A model generated the notes under the pieces. The model was given only the letters and a program-made list of their open reading frames with translations. It was not told where the DNA came from and made no database searches. Positions 44,983 to 56,527 of a stretch of 64,000 nt of DNA are shown in pieces. The stretch lies in the NCBI GenBank assembly GCA_031308135.1, contig JAHLJT010008756.1:132295217-132359216 (forward strand). The letters run 5' to 3'. The position numbers and the translations under genes were made by a program. The stretch is from Acheta domesticus (taxonomy: Eukaryota; Arthropoda; Insecta; Orthoptera; Gryllidae). How positions within the stretch are numbered: the stretch's first letter is position 1; each line of letters starts with the position of its first letter.

Positions 44983-46762
44983 GTTCCGGATTTTAAGAGT
45001 GGGGACAGAACTGTTTTAGCCAATTATAGACCGGTAAGTCTTACGTCAGTTGTATGTAATTAATGGAACATTTGATAACTAACTATATTAGACAAGAATG
45101 GGAACAAAAAGAATGGCTCTTTCAGGGACAGCATGGTTTCAGGAATGGTTTCTCTTGTGAGAGTCAGATAGTATCATTGTTTCAGGATATAGCAGATGAA
45201 GTTGATGATAGTGGAGGATGGACGCCGTAATAGTAGATTTTGCGAAGGCATTTGATGTTGTGCCTCACGACAAACTGGTTCATAAATTACTGCAGTCAGG
45301 TATTGACACCAGTGTTGTCGCGTGGATTGATGAGCTTCTTCGAGATAGAAAACAGAAAGTCCGAGTTGGACAACAATTTTCAAATCTAGCAAAGGTAACT
45401 TCAGGGATTCCCCAAGGAAGCGTTATTGCACCTCTCCTCTTTCTAGCTTTTGTGAATGACCTGCCAGACAATTTAATTTCAAAGGTACGACTATTTGCAG
45501 ATGACTGTATATTATATCGAGTTATTCATTCAAAAGTAGGTGAGGATATTTTGCAGAATGACCTGAATAGATTACATCTCTGGGCGGAAAAAAAATAGCA
45601 TGACAATAAATAGTTCGAAAAGCAAAACCATCACGTTTGGTAGGGGCCGCAAGTATACTGAAACTCAATACCGTTTAGGCAACGAAAATATTCCAAAAGT
45701 CGTGTCTTGTAAGTATCTGGGAATAATTTTTGATAGCAAATTGAGTTGGGAAAATCAGGTAAACTTTGTCGTGGGGAAAGCGTGGAATCTTTGCATTATT
45801 ACTATGCAAATACTAAAAAAGAGTACTGCGAAAGCAAGAGAATTAGCTTATATATCTCTAGTTCGCCCATTAATGGAATACGGGACGGTTTGTTGGGACC
45901 CTTATAGAATATCACAAAAGGAATATTTGAATAGAGTACAGAGAAGAGCATGTAAATTTATTTGCCGAAACAATAGGAAGAAAGTAGAGTGGGAGTCATT
46001 AGAAATCAGGAGGGTTAAGGCAAGGACTCTGTGCTTTGTACAAAGCGTATGTCGGTTATCCAGCTTGGAAAGATATCCACACCCGGCTCAGTAGACCCAC
46101 GTACTTTAGTAGAGGGGATCACAAGCATAAAATACAGTTTAGGCCACAGAGAACAGATGTTGGAAAATTTTCCTTTACAAATAGAACTATAACGGACTGG
46201 AATAAGTTGCCTGTGACAGCCTTGGAACCCTTTCCTCTAGGTCTTCAGAGATTTAAAAGTAAATTAACTAATGATAATTGTAAATTATTTAGTAAGTAAG
46301 TTATGTTCATTAGAATTGTTTATTATTATTAGTAATTATTGTTACCATTATTAGTATTGTGATAATTATTAGATGCATTGGTTTATAGTATTCGTACTGA
46401 CGTGTGGTGACGTGTTGTGAAGTGTGGTGCTATATAGAAGTAGAAAGAGAAGTGAAGTGAAGTGAAGTGGAGTGCAGTGTATATATTAGTATAAAGTATT
46501 TGTACAGGACCACCATAATTAATAGAATTAGTAGAATTAATGCGGGTATTGTTATTAATGCATTTTTGTTAACATTGTTACCTTATTATTATCTTATTAT
46601 TATTATGATTATTATTATTGTCTTAAAATAATTTTAAGTTACATTGTATTTAATTCATAATTATAATATGTAGATATAATATGTAAATTTTAGTGTTCCG
46701 CCACCAGGTTGTATAAACCTACCTGCGGAAATAATAAATATCTATCTATCTATCTATATTTC
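44983..46762 (+). mobile_element. LINE (CR1/Jockey group), 5'-truncated, RT with frame breaks
   Basis: Encodes part of a non-LTR reverse transcriptase: ANYRPVSLTSV (45000), QHGFRNGFSCESQ, DFAKAFDVVPHDKL (catalytic Asp box, 45238), TSGIPQGSV, LFADDCILY (FADD box, 45491), KYLGIIFDSKLSWE (45712), LMEYGTVCWDPY, RTDVGKFSFTNRTI (46155). Breaks: a one-base loss near 45058, a small indel just before MDAVIVDF (45215-45220), an extra base in the A8 run before TAG at 45596, and a frame change near 46065. The endonuclease and ORF1 are missing. About 460 bp of UTR ends in a hairpin (CCACCAGG...CCTGCGG, 46700-46728) and (TATC)n at 46740-46757. Inactive. Same family type as 1.9-2.3 kb. Confidence 0.9.
46441..46471. 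repeat. (GAAGT)n short run
   Basis: GAAGTGAAGTGAAGTG within the LINE UTR region: a four- to five-unit pentamer. Confidence 0.8.
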
Positions 46763-46857
46763 GGTTTTACATTGATTTAAAAGAAATTACTAACCGAGGT
46801 ACTGGTCATTGCAACACGTATATAATGACCTTTTATTCGGTGCAGGAAACCATGTAC

Positions 46858-47030
46858 TACGTGCATGCACCTGTCGTGTATGCACCTGCCGTGCATGCAC
46901 CTGCCGTACATGCACCTGCCATGCATGCACCTGCCGTGCATGCACCTGCAGTGCGTGCACCTGTCGTGTATACATCTGTCGTGCATACACCTGTCGTGCA
47001 TGCACATATCGTGCATGCACCTGTGATAAC
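46858..47030. repeat. 15-bp minisatellite with TGCATGCA core
   Basis: About 11 units of GTGCATGCACCTGCC, with variants GTGTATGCACC and GTACATGCACC. Each unit carries a palindromic TGCATGCA or close variant. Being a multiple of 3, it leaves frames open on both strands (HAPAV, CTCRA, RCMHG periods). Confidence 0.95.
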
Positions 47031-47209
47031 ATTCGCATTTGAGAAGTGAAACTATTTATGACGTCAGCTATCTGTTGCAATTGGTAGAGAGAAATGCAGG
47101 CTATTCTCGAAACCGTAACATTCCATCTTTTGCCATGAAGCTTCTCCGATCTCGAAACACCGACGATCTCACAGCAGCCCTTTTACGACGGCCGCAACCG
47201 GCGCGCGTA
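47031..47209. other. short unique stretch
   Basis: Nothing recognised. Confidence 0.3.
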
Positions 47210-48010
47210 TCCCGCGTAATCGGCTCCCACCCCAGGCGCCCGGGCCATCCCCCTTTCGGCCTCTCGCCTCGCCCCGCCCCTTCTACTTATGCGCTCCATC
47301 CTCCTCGCCACCGCCCTCCTCCATGCCGAGCGTCTCCCCGGCCCGCCTCACTATCACCGCCCCGCCCCGCCCCGCCCCGCCCCGCCCCGCCTCGCCCCGC
47401 CTTGCCCCGCCTCGCCCCGCCTCGCCCCGCTTCGCCCCGCCCCGCCTCGTCCCACCTCGCCTCGCCCCGCCTCGCCTCGCCCCGCCTCGCCTCGCCCCGC
47501 CTCGCCTCGCCTCGCCCCGCCTCGCCTCGCCCCGCCTCGCCCCGTCTCACCACGTCCCGCCCCGCCTCACCACGACCCACCCCGCCCGCCCCGCCTCGCC
47601 CCGCCCCGCCTCGCACCGTCTCGCCCCGCCTCGCACCGCCTCGCCCCTCCTCGCCTCGCCCCACCTCGCCTCTCCCCGCCTCGCCTCTCCCCGCCTCGCC
47701 TCTCCCCGCCTCGCCTCGCCCTGCCTCGCCTCTACCTTTCACGCATCTCCCCTCCTCACCACTTCCCGCCACGCCTCTCCCCGCCTCCCCTCTTCGCTTC
47801 TCCCCACCTTTTCACCACCCTCCCGTCCTTGCCCATCTCGCGTCCCCTGGACTCCCCTCTCCATGACTCTTCTTATCCGTCTCGCCTCTCCCCGTCGCAC
47901 CTCTCCCCGCACCGCTTCGCCACACCTCGCCCCTGATGCCTCTCACGCACCTCTCCCCCGCTCCCCACATTCCACGTCCGGCCCGGCTCCCTCGCACGTC
48001 CCCACCCCGT
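47210..48010. repeat. pyrimidine-rich CCCCGCCTCGC tract
   Basis: A core of about 0.45 kb (47345-47800) of alternating CCCCGCC and CTCGC pentamer-like modules. Flanks are C/T-rich. Pro/Arg/Ser/Leu-rich frames (up to 427 codons) are open in all forward frames and carry no domain. Confidence 0.85.
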
Positions 48011-48420
48011 CCCCCCCCACCCACCGGCGACTGCTTGCGGGCAGCGGCGGGCAGTCCCTCGTCCGCCCCCACCTCCGGTCTCACCTCCACCACAGAGCTC
48101 ACCCCCGACCGCGGTTCCATCTCCCCTCCCCCTACCGCACTCCCGTGCATCCCTTGCCACCCACGCCCCCACCCCCGTGGCTGCGGGCGGGCAGCGGCGG
48201 GCGGCGCGGCCGCGAGCAAATGCCAGAGGCCAATAAAAGATCGGCCGTAAAGCAAACGGCGGGCGGCGGCGAAAGGTCGGGCGGCGCGCGGGGGCGTGAC
48301 AGGGCGGCGGCGGCGGCGGTGGCGGCGGCGCTGTCTCTCCAATGGAGGGCTCTTCCACAGTCGAGGGGACACGGGCGACGCCAGGCAGAGAGTGGACAGC
48401 GAAAGCGTTGCCTTTTCCAA
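48011..48420. other. GC-rich patch with CGG repeats
   Basis: GCGGGC runs at 48180-48210 and a (GGC)n run at 48302-48330. CpG-dense and island-like. No gene recognised. Confidence 0.4.
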
Positions 48421-49655
48421 GATCCCAATGACCCACGTACACCAATATTTGGTATGCTATTAAACGAGATTTTTATGAGGTTACAATGCTTGAGTTTAGA
48501 TTTCAAAGACTTGTACTATGATATTAATATATATAAGACATTTCATTGGATTATTTGCATTCATATGTATTCGTATTATATTTTCGTTGCGGAAGGAGAC
48601 AGATAATAATTCAATGTAAAATTATTACAACTTACTGATCATTAGGGGGGCGGATTTTAATGACCTAAAACATAGACAAAAATGATCAACAAAATGCTCT
48701 TCAAATGTTTCAAAAATGTCTTAAAAATAAAGCAAATACGTAAAAAATTGGTCAAAACCACATCAGATGAACAAGTCAAGATGTTGGATATGTTACTGAT
48801 GTAATCGAGGCATTCTCTTTTTGTTCAAGTGAACTTAGTTTCCAAATCTTAGTTTTGGACTGTTCTTTAAAAGAAAATCTCTTCCTTCATCGCGAAATCG
48901 GCCCGAACTGACATTGGTGCCGGTAGTCATCACGGGAACCTTACTTTACATAGTACTTGCGGCGGTTGACATTATAATATATGAACAAAGGAATGAAATA
49001 GGCTACTCAGGAATTCCTTGGTGAAAAGTTGTTGCATCTCGTAAATATAGCTTGAAGCATGTACCATTAAATGATATAAAAATCTATGAAATCAGCAAAA
49101 TATGTAATAAAATTACGTTAAAAAATAAATAGTCAAATATTTGTCGAAATCGTCGAAAAATGCAAAAAAAGACAAACAACAGTCATTTCGTTTTGTGGTA
49201 TCGCAAAATGAGTTTCTATACTAAACGGCGTTGTTCTAAAATGAAAAGAAGGAGAATGACATTTCAATAAAATTCTCCCCCTATTAATCATTAACACTTA
49301 TAACTAGTTGTACTACAACAGTACATAATTTCCTGTATTATTTCTAATTTTTTTAAATTTTGAACAAAAACTTTTGCTCAAGAAAAAATGGTCCTGAGCA
49401 AATTTTAAGCTTCCATTGCTTTATCCATGAAAAAAAGGGAAAAATGGAGGCTGTAAAACTTTAAGCGGAGTTTTAAATATTTGTTTCAGTAATCGAAAAG
49501 AAAGGTTTCCCAGCCTGCAGTCAAAAGATTCTTGGGTGTGTGATAGACGCCATGCCGCGCCTTAGGCACAATTGCAAATATGTGTCCTGCATTGGCCTAT
49601 CGTTCAATCAACCAGCAGCCGGGAGGTAGAGACCTTGATTGAAATGAACTAAGAA
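48421..49655. other. AT-rich, no recognised gene
   Basis: Nothing seen beyond AT-rich sequence. Confidence 0.4.
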
Positions 49656-49659
49656 AGCA

Positions 49660-49975
49660 TGTCTGGCGATCTCCGCACGTGTCCACGACCTTCGTCACAG
49701 CTGCGCTTCTCGATCTCTGCACCTGCCCTTCGTCATAGTTGCGCTTCTCGATCTCCGCACGTGTCCACGGTTTTCGTCACAGCTACCATTGTCGATCTCT
49801 GCACGTATCCACGCCCTTCGTCAGAACTGCGCGTCTCGATCTCTGCAAGTGTCCACGCCCTTCGTCACAGCTGCGATTCTCGATCTCCGCACATGTCCAC
49901 GGCTTTCGTCACAGCTACGATTGTCGATCTCCGCACGTGTCCACGCCCTTCGTCACCGTTGCGATTCTCTTGGGA
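49660..49975. repeat. 44-bp minisatellite, about seven units
   Basis: Unit starts CGATCTCCGCACGTGTCCAC and continues to TTCGTCACAGCTGCGATTCT. The second unit is shortened by a deletion (CACCTGCCCTTCG). Two subtypes, CCCTTCGTCACAGCTGCG and GGTTTTCGTCACAGCTAC, alternate partly, hinting at an 88-bp higher-order unit. Confidence 0.9.
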
Positions 49976-50056
49976 CAAGCGAGGCAGCGAGGCGAAGCCC
50001 CTCGTCTCGCTCTACCACCGCTCACCGTCCCCACCGTTCATCGCTCTACCTACCTT

Positions 50057-50250
50057 ATATACTGCGATTTCCTTAACTCTGCCCCTGACAGGTATCAGCT
50101 GTTGACGGTTTCATTCAATCGGGAGCTTGAACGTCGCCATTGTGACATCACTGTAGTGAAATATAAGCTCATATTGGATGGCAGCAAAACAGCTGATTCC
50201 TGTCGCAATACAGTATACCAACAGCTTATTTCTAAGAAAATCGCAATATA
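50057..50250. mobile_element. MITE M1, copy 1
   Basis: Left end ACTGCGATTTCCTTAACTCT, then CCCTGACAGGTATCAGCTG. The right end is the complement (ACAGCTGATTCCTGTCGCA) followed by extra sequence to AAAATCGCA|ATA. TATA or TA at both edges suggests a TA target site, as in Tc1/mariner-type MITEs. The right part holds an additional duplicated stretch (CAGTATACCAACAGCTTATT). Confidence 0.7.
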
Positions 50251-50296
50251 GTATACAATCGCTCACCATCCACCTACCCCCACCATCATTCTACCT

Positions 50297-50534
50297 TATA
50301 GTACGAGTTTTATAACTCTGCCTCTCAAGCCCCTACGGCCACGATGAAATATCACACGGCATTTCTCGACTTTCTCGCTCGTATCGCTAGATGTCCCATG
50401 ATCGCAAACATTTCTTGATACCGGTCGCGATCATGCGATATCCAGAGGCACGATTGAGAAAGACGCGAAATACCTGTGACATATTCCATCGTGAAGACGG
50501 GCCTTGAGGGCAGAGTTATAAAAATCGCACTATA
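50297..50534. mobile_element. MITE M2, copy 1
   Basis: Bounded by TATA at 50297-50300 and 50531-50534. Ends: left GTACGAGTTTTATAACTCTG, right complement GTGCGATTTTTATAACTCTG. The whole element folds back on itself: the left arm has CACGATGAAATATCACACGG, and the right arm has the complement of CACGATGGAATATGTCACAG. Non-coding. Confidence 0.8.
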
Positions 50535-50683
50535 CTCCTCTGCCTTGCCTTGAGAGGAGCCCCGCGGCCTCCTGAGGGTCTTGCAACGCGACTTCCTGAC
50601 CGCTTTCCCAATCGCAGGCCGTCAGGGGCGTTGAAAACACCGTGCCAAAATTCGGCGTACACAGAGATTACACTGGTATGCCA
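50535..50683. other. short unique stretch
   Basis: Nothing recognised. Confidence 0.3.
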
Positions 50684-51200
50684 TGTTTCATGACCTCTCT
50701 CATGCTGTGCCTCTCTTGATTTCTCTTTATTTCTCTCTTTTTCTTGTTCTCTCTTTCTCTTGCGCTCTTTCTTTCTTTCTCTTGGTCCACCTCTGTTTCT
50801 GTCACTCTTGCTTCATGTCTCTTGCTATGTCTCTCTTTCTTTCAGACACACACATACACCCTTTTAGTTTCGCTTTCTCTCCTCTCTTTATCAGTCATGC
50901 TCGAGTCGTGCTCTGCCTCAGTTGATCTCCGGTGTCTCTTGATTTCTTTTTCTTTCTCTCTTTTATCTTGCTTTCTCTTTTAATATATCTTTCTTTTCTT
51001 GTTCTCTGTTTCTCTTTCTCTCTTTCTTTCTCTTGGTCCACCTCTGTTTCTGTCACTCTTGCTACATGTCTCTTGCTAAGTCTCTCTCTCTTTCTTTCAG
51101 ACACACACATATACCCTTTTCGTTTCGCTTTCTCTCCTCTTTTTCAGTCAGTATCTCTCTCTCTCTCTCCCTCTCTGCTTCTTTCCTTGTATCAATTTTT
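50684..51200. repeat. CT-rich tract with 251-bp tandem duplication
   Basis: TCTCTTTCTTTC-type sequence. Two copies of CTTGGTCCACCTCTGTTTCT lie 251 bp apart (50781 and 51032), each followed by the same CAGACACACACATA stretch, so a block of about 200 bp or more has been duplicated in tandem. Confidence 0.85.
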
Positions 51201-51368
51201 CTAGTCAGTCGCGTTCCTCAGGATCGGCCATTGAAAGAGCCAAGCTTGTCGAGTGCCAGTATGCTTCCCTTCGGCCTCTGAATTCCAGCTCTTGCCCACT
51301 GCCATCACTCGGCGGCTGACATGCGCTTGCCTCGCGCCCACTCTCCTGCAGAGCGGGATTCAGAGTAT
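51201..51368. other. unassigned GC-moderate stretch
   Basis: Nothing recognised. Confidence 0.3.
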
Positions 51369-51371
51369 CGC

Positions 51372-51690
51372 ATTGAATTGAATTGAATATAATTGATGTC
51401 TTATTTTTTACGAGGTAAACCTCAGGCCATGAGGCTCCCTCTTCCCTCTGACCACGCAAATTCCACTACGCTGCTTACACCAACTACCGTAGAAAGGAGG
51501 TATTATTACGGGCGACGAAACAGGCGATTTTAATTTAGCTAAGAGACTGCTTTTAGGCTTGAGGAACTTTAATATGCAGTAAATCTACTACATGCGACAA
51601 GCGGCATTACTTCGCCTTCGAAGGGAAGGCGTACGAACGATTTTTCCGCCCTTAAAATCCACACCTTCGGTTGGGTTTGAACCCGCGAAC
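51372..51690 (-). mobile_element. SINE B, copy 4 (head partly lost)
   Basis: AATTG-repeat tail at the left, then CTCAGGCCATGAGGC, ACCACGCAAATTCC, AGTAAATCTACTAC and the B-box complement GGGTTTGAACCCGCGAAC. After this the sequence diverges, so the A box is missing. Confidence 0.85.
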
Positions 51691-52008
51691 TTGCCGCATT
51701 CGTATTGGGGCACGTGAGTTGCCGCCTTGTGATACTGTTTACCGAGCACTTCTCTCTTCACTTTTACTCAACACCACTCTTGTACGGTAATCTTTCTCTT
51801 TTGCTGATCGTTATCTGTCCGTTCAAAATTTGCCAGAAATTTATGGGGCAATCTCTTACACGTAAACGATTTTGACTCGTATAAGAAAGGAAACACTGAA
51901 CGCGGAAAGAAAATAGATATCTAGGAAATTTCTTCCCGGACAATCCTATTTCCCGGACAATTATTTTCTCCTTTAAATTCACGGAGAAAAAATTTAGCCT
52001 TGCGGATT
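51691..52008. other. no recognised feature
   Basis: Nothing seen. Confidence 0.35.
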
Positions 52009-52261
52009 TATTGATTGATTGATGTGTCCGGGCGCGTCAACAACTTAGGTCATTAGTCCCATAAGTGTATTGCGTGTTTTTCTCGGTAGGTGGCGATGAT
52101 CTTTTCCCCGCTGGATGGCGAGATCTGGCGCCGAATCTAGCCGTACTCTAGCGAGGTTTTCCCCTCAACCAGGTATCTCCCACCAGTGGGGCACTACCCC
52201 AGCCGGGACAAGCTGTAAGCACCCGGCCGGTCTCTCGGCATGTGTGGTAGTGTAGTGCATG

Positions 52262-52307
<46 letters not shown>

Positions 52308-52397
52308 GAGAGGATAGGACAAGGAAGAGGAAGGAAATATCGCGCACGGTCTGTGGCCTGTTTGTTAGGGTACTTCTCCGGCATTTGCCTGGTGTGA
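52009..52397 (-). mobile_element. SINE A, copy 6 (head missing)
   Basis: Tail TTATTGATTGATTGATG, then the SINE A body up to CATTTGCCTGGTGTGA, where homology stops. The tRNA-like head is absent. It contains the longest GT expansion of the copies with intact flanks. Confidence 0.9.
52265..52302. repeat. (GT)19 microsatellite inside SINE A copy 6
   Basis: Nineteen GT units, beginning right after CATGTTA and ending before AAGAGGAGAGG, at the same body position as in copy 1. Confidence 0.9.
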
Positions 52398-53930
52398 TAG
52401 TCTTGCGGACGAACGTTTACAACTTGCAAAGTAGTAATCAACTCGACAAGGAAACAAAGAATGGGCTGTATTGCTGATACAAATTTGCACTGTGTACGTA
52501 GATAATGTGCTGCTAAGAGTTGCATCTTCTGTCTTCTCTTAATATGTCTTAATAAATATTTAATTTTTTTCATATTTTTCTTCCATTGTGCAGAAGTCAT
52601 CTTTAAGTTCCGCTTCAGTAATTATCTGATTATTTTCATTTCTATTTTCAATATTTTCATTCTTTTTTCAGTCTTTTTCATTCATATTTGAACTTCTTGA
52701 TATCGATTAATTACTTCTCTTTTATATCTCAAATCCATTCGTTTCATGAGAGCTACAAGAATTTTCCACAATCATTCACGAATATGAATCATTCCTTCTA
52801 GGAAGTAATTCCACCCTGCGTCAATTGTGCTTGCATCTGCAAATCAAAAAGGAAAATAAATTTACTATTACGGTTCTTACAAATTTGTTTCAAAACTAGG
52901 TGGCAAAGAAATTAATCAATTCCAGGAAGGAATCGGAAACATATTTCCTTGATTGTAAAGAGAAAAATTTCAATTACATTAATTTAATTATATATTTATA
53001 TCATACTAGACATTGTGCATGTTATTATCAAGCTACAGTATATTTCTGGAGGGCAAGATTTATGTCAGTGTAACTTGGGAGAAACATTTAGAAATATTGA
53101 AACCTGACTTTTTTCTTCCAAAATATGAATCTGATAATATCGCTTTATTGTTGTGTATGAAAACGCAAGATACGTCTCAAGTAGTCATGACGTTGTTTGC
53201 AAAGGATCTTTCATGAATTCTACTAAATATCCTATGTGAAAATTATGTCACTAACAATTATGCGTAAAAAAATTTTCTTCTTTTATACTGATATTTGAGA
53301 ACCTGTAAAGATTCATTATTCGCCGGTTAAAGGGGTGTGTGAAAATTTTATGGTTGTTAAAAGTTGATCTTTGGGAGCAATCGCCTCTGTTTTCTTTTGC
53401 CGGCCTGCCCCGTATTCATGGAGGGAGTCATAATGCCTTGCTCGTAAACGTCAGAATTCCAGCCCCTTCCGGAGAGTTTTTGAATAAACCAGAAGGCTGC
53501 GTGGGGAATGTCAAGCGTAGCGGTCTGGAAGGCCTCAGAACACGTCTCCCTCCAGCCTCGCCACACACCCCGGGCCCCTCCCCTGCCGCCATCTACAAAA
53601 TGAAGAGGGGACCAAACAAGGGGCAAGGCGGGAGCGACTGAAAAGCAGCGGCCGGGTAACTAAATTATGTGACGCAATGGGAACCACCTCGCACAATGAA
53701 ATCGCAATCATCTGAATTTGAGTTTAATGTGGCTTGGAACGTGCCGTTGCGGTTTCCTGCCTTTCCGTGAAGTGATTAGAGAGCACAAATGTGGTTTGAT
53801 GATGTAGCTCTGGAATAAGTATCATCTGGAAAATGTAAAGGACCAATACGAGAAATATGTACGACCGTATTTGTTGGACGTGTTTGTTTTGCCATATAAA
53901 TTGCACTCATTAACTCTGGAGTGTCAACCT
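52398..53930. other. no recognised gene
   Basis: AT-rich, except 53370-53660, which is GC-moderate with overlapping frames of 89-100 codons and no recognised domain. Confidence 0.35.
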
Positions 53931-53934
53931 CGAT

Positions 53935-54190
53935 GGCAGAGGTGGCTAAGATCGTGTGCTGACACAGCTCTTCGATCAGAACGGTCGTGGGTTCGAGTGT
54001 TGCCCTGGGCACGGTGGTTTGTCCCTTGTTTATCAGGTATGAGTTGCCATGGAGGATCTCACATTCTGGCTACCTCAGATCAGAGGAACCCGCAAATGTG
54101 TTGCGTCTAGTGTATGGTCAAATATGTGTCTCATTGGGACGTAAAGAGACAACCAGCTTTTCGCTGAATGAAATCCCTAGAAAAAATAAA
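53935..54190 (+). mobile_element. SINE C (tRNA-derived)
   Basis: Head with AGAGGTGGCTAAGATCGTG (A box) and GTGGGTTCGAGTGTTGC (B box, about 53989-54005), followed by a body of about 180 bp ending near GAAATCCCTAGAAAAAATAAA. The A-rich end may be the tail. Single copy in this window. Confidence 0.6.
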
Positions 54191-55013
54191 TTGGAGTACT
54201 CAGAGGGTTACTGATATTGTCCAGCCATTTAATTTTGTTGACGCACAAACCCGATCCCGATTTTCTTTCTTTAGACAATAAAGCTAGATTTAAATCCAGT
54301 ACGTTCAAATTTAATCACATATAAATAAACATTTTAATGTAGCAAATACATTGTTCAGAAATATTTTAATGATGAACTCACAATGGGTAAAATATGGTGA
54401 TTTTAACTTGCGCAATTTTTCCCTCGCGATCAATTGCGTTATGAACTGAACGTGGGCACTGAAGGGTTTATTATTTATTTTCCTTCCTTTTATTTTGTCT
54501 ATTGTGGGAGATGATTGAATTAAACAGTGCATTTAAATCAATTGTAAATTTTTTAATTCAGAATAAGAATGAAGAATCAGCAGGTTTTTGAAAGACAACT
54601 CTGCAATCACATGAAGGAAATAGAGATTCGACAGTTTATGCCAACAATCCTTAATGAAAAGTGTGTAGTGATGAGCATGTAATGAGAAAATAAGACAGCA
54701 CTTTAATTTCCCACATAATATATGGTTACGAGTGTATTATACACACATCTCGTACAATTTTTGCAGATTGCAAATTAATTGAGAACATGTCACAGGCTTC
54801 CTCAGGAGGCCACAAGGAAGAAAAGATGTTTCACCTAAAATACCATAGAAAATTCAGTCCCGAGGTACTTCACAAACTATATATTTTTATCTAATTTATT
54901 CTTGTATGGCCTCAATAAGCACACCGCAGTTCAGGATACAAGGAAAGAAATAAGTTAAGAAATTTAACACACATAAATATTGTAGTTATTGCGAGACTAT
55001 GCATAGCTTCTAT
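54191..55013. other. AT-rich, no recognised gene
   Basis: Nothing seen. Confidence 0.4.
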
Positions 55014-55247
55014 TATAGATCGATTTTTATAACTCTGCCCCTCAAGCCCCTATGGCCACGATGGCATATCACACGGCATTTCGCGTCTTTCTGCCTCGTG
55101 TCGCTAGATGTCGCATGATCGGAAACCCTGCTTGATTCGATCGTGATCATGCGATAACTAGCGGCACGACTGAGGAAAACGCGAAATAGCGTGACATTCC
55201 ATCGTGGTGACGGGCCTTGAAAGGATAGTTATAAAAATCGCACTATA
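55014..55247. mobile_element. MITE M2, copy 2
   Basis: TATA at both edges (55014-55017, 55244-55247). Same ends and interior as 50297-50534: GATTTTTATAACTCTGCCCC, GGCCACGATGGCATATCACA, TCGCTAGATGTCGCATGATC, and the complementary right half. Confidence 0.85.
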
Positions 55248-55312
55248 GCTTGTGATGTAACAGCAACGTGACGTTTACTCTCGAGATGCACTGAACAACG
55301 CGACAAGGTGAC
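55248..55312. other. spacer between two MITEs
   Basis: 65 bp with nothing recognised. Confidence 0.4.
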
Positions 55313-55483
55313 TATATTGCGATTTTCGTAACTTTGTCCCTGACAGGAATCAGCTCTTTCGCTGCCATCCAATCAGGAGCTTATATTTCGCGTGTGTCAT
55401 ATGGTGACGTTCAAGCTCCCGATTGGATGAAACCGTGAACAGCTGATTTCTGTCAGGGACAGAGTTACGAAAATCGCAGTAAA
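55313..55483. mobile_element. MITE M1, copy 2
   Basis: TATA at the left (55313-55316). Left arm TTGCGATTTTCGTAACTTTG and CCCTGACAGGAATCAGCT; right arm complement CTGCGATTTTCGTAACTCTG and CCCTGACAGAAATCAGCTG. The arms pair over about 70 bp, including GGAGCTT...AAGCTCC. Cleaner foldback structure than copy 1. Confidence 0.85.
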
Positions 55484-55955
55484 GTGACGTTATTTTACTT
55501 TTCACATTCCCACGTGCATTGTCAGCGTGCGGCTCGAGGTCATCCGACGCCTGGAGCGCACTCACGCCGTGCGGTCAGGAGGGGAAACAAGGACCAAGGG
55601 ATGCGATGGTCAGATTTTCAACTTTCGCTAAATAGCCAATTCCCGCTCGCAATTTCGAAGTCAGTTGCTCTGTTCGGTCGTTTTCGCAGCTCATTCCAGT
55701 AGTTTCGTATGCACGCTGGAGCGATATCTTAAACAAGGAATTGCGTGTGGTTCTTTTTTTTTAAATAATTTTCTCTTACTCACCCATGTTTGGTTATGGA
55801 TGAATCACCCCAATCTTCGTAAGGTCATACCCCATACGTTAAAAAAGTGGGATTCTAAAAGCTTGTGTGGGTTGGTGTTTGGCAGGTAGTTTTGGAAACG
55901 TCAAACAAAGCCCAACTGGAGCTGCAGTGCAATTGGAGAGATAACGATGGAACGA
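55484..55955. other. no recognised gene
   Basis: Nothing seen. Confidence 0.35.
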
Positions 55956-56335
55956 TAGAAACAGTATGTGTGTGTGTGTGTGGTGTGTGTTGTGTGTGTG
56001 TGTGTGAGAGAGAGAGAGCGAGAGGAGAGAGAGAGACAGACAGAAGAGAGAGAGACAGACACAGACATGAAATAGAGAGAAGAAACGCAAGGGGTGAGAG
56101 AGGTAGTATTAGAAGTTTTAGGTAACGGGAGAGAGACAGAAGGAGGTTGTGATTGTCATAGCGGTAACGGAAGAGATAGAGTTAGAGGTAACGGAAGAGA
56201 GAGATAGTGACAGGGATAGAGGTAACGGGAGTGATAGAAGTAGTGATAGAGATAGAGGTAACAGGAGAGAAAGATAGAGGGGGATAGTGATGCAGATAGA
56301 AGTAACGGGAGACAGAGAGAGGGGGGGCGACATAC
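55956..56335. repeat. GT, GA and GGTAACGG(A)GAGA simple repeats
   Basis: (GT)n at 55965-56004 with one interruption, (GA)n from 56006, then a looser array of AGAGGTAACGGGAG-type modules to about 56315. Confidence 0.85.
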
Positions 56336-56527
56336 TATTTACTCCATCCGCAGACATGACGTTCCCACCAACGTACATTTCCCAAACTGCGTAGCTATTT
56401 CCCTACCGTAGACGATGATGAACGCTCGTAGTTGCTCAACGCACTCGACCAGCGTCCCCAAGAGGCGTCTGCGCCGGCACCTGGCCCCGGCCCAGCGCGC
56501 CCCCGCCCCCTCCGCGCCACGCCCCCC
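56336..56527. other. GC-rich stretch upstream of SINE A
   Basis: C-rich near 56460-56525; nothing recognised. Confidence 0.3.

Noticed and set aside
47039..48606. Pro/Arg/Ser-rich frames of up to 427 codons
   Set aside because: Follow from CCCCGCCTCGC repeats.
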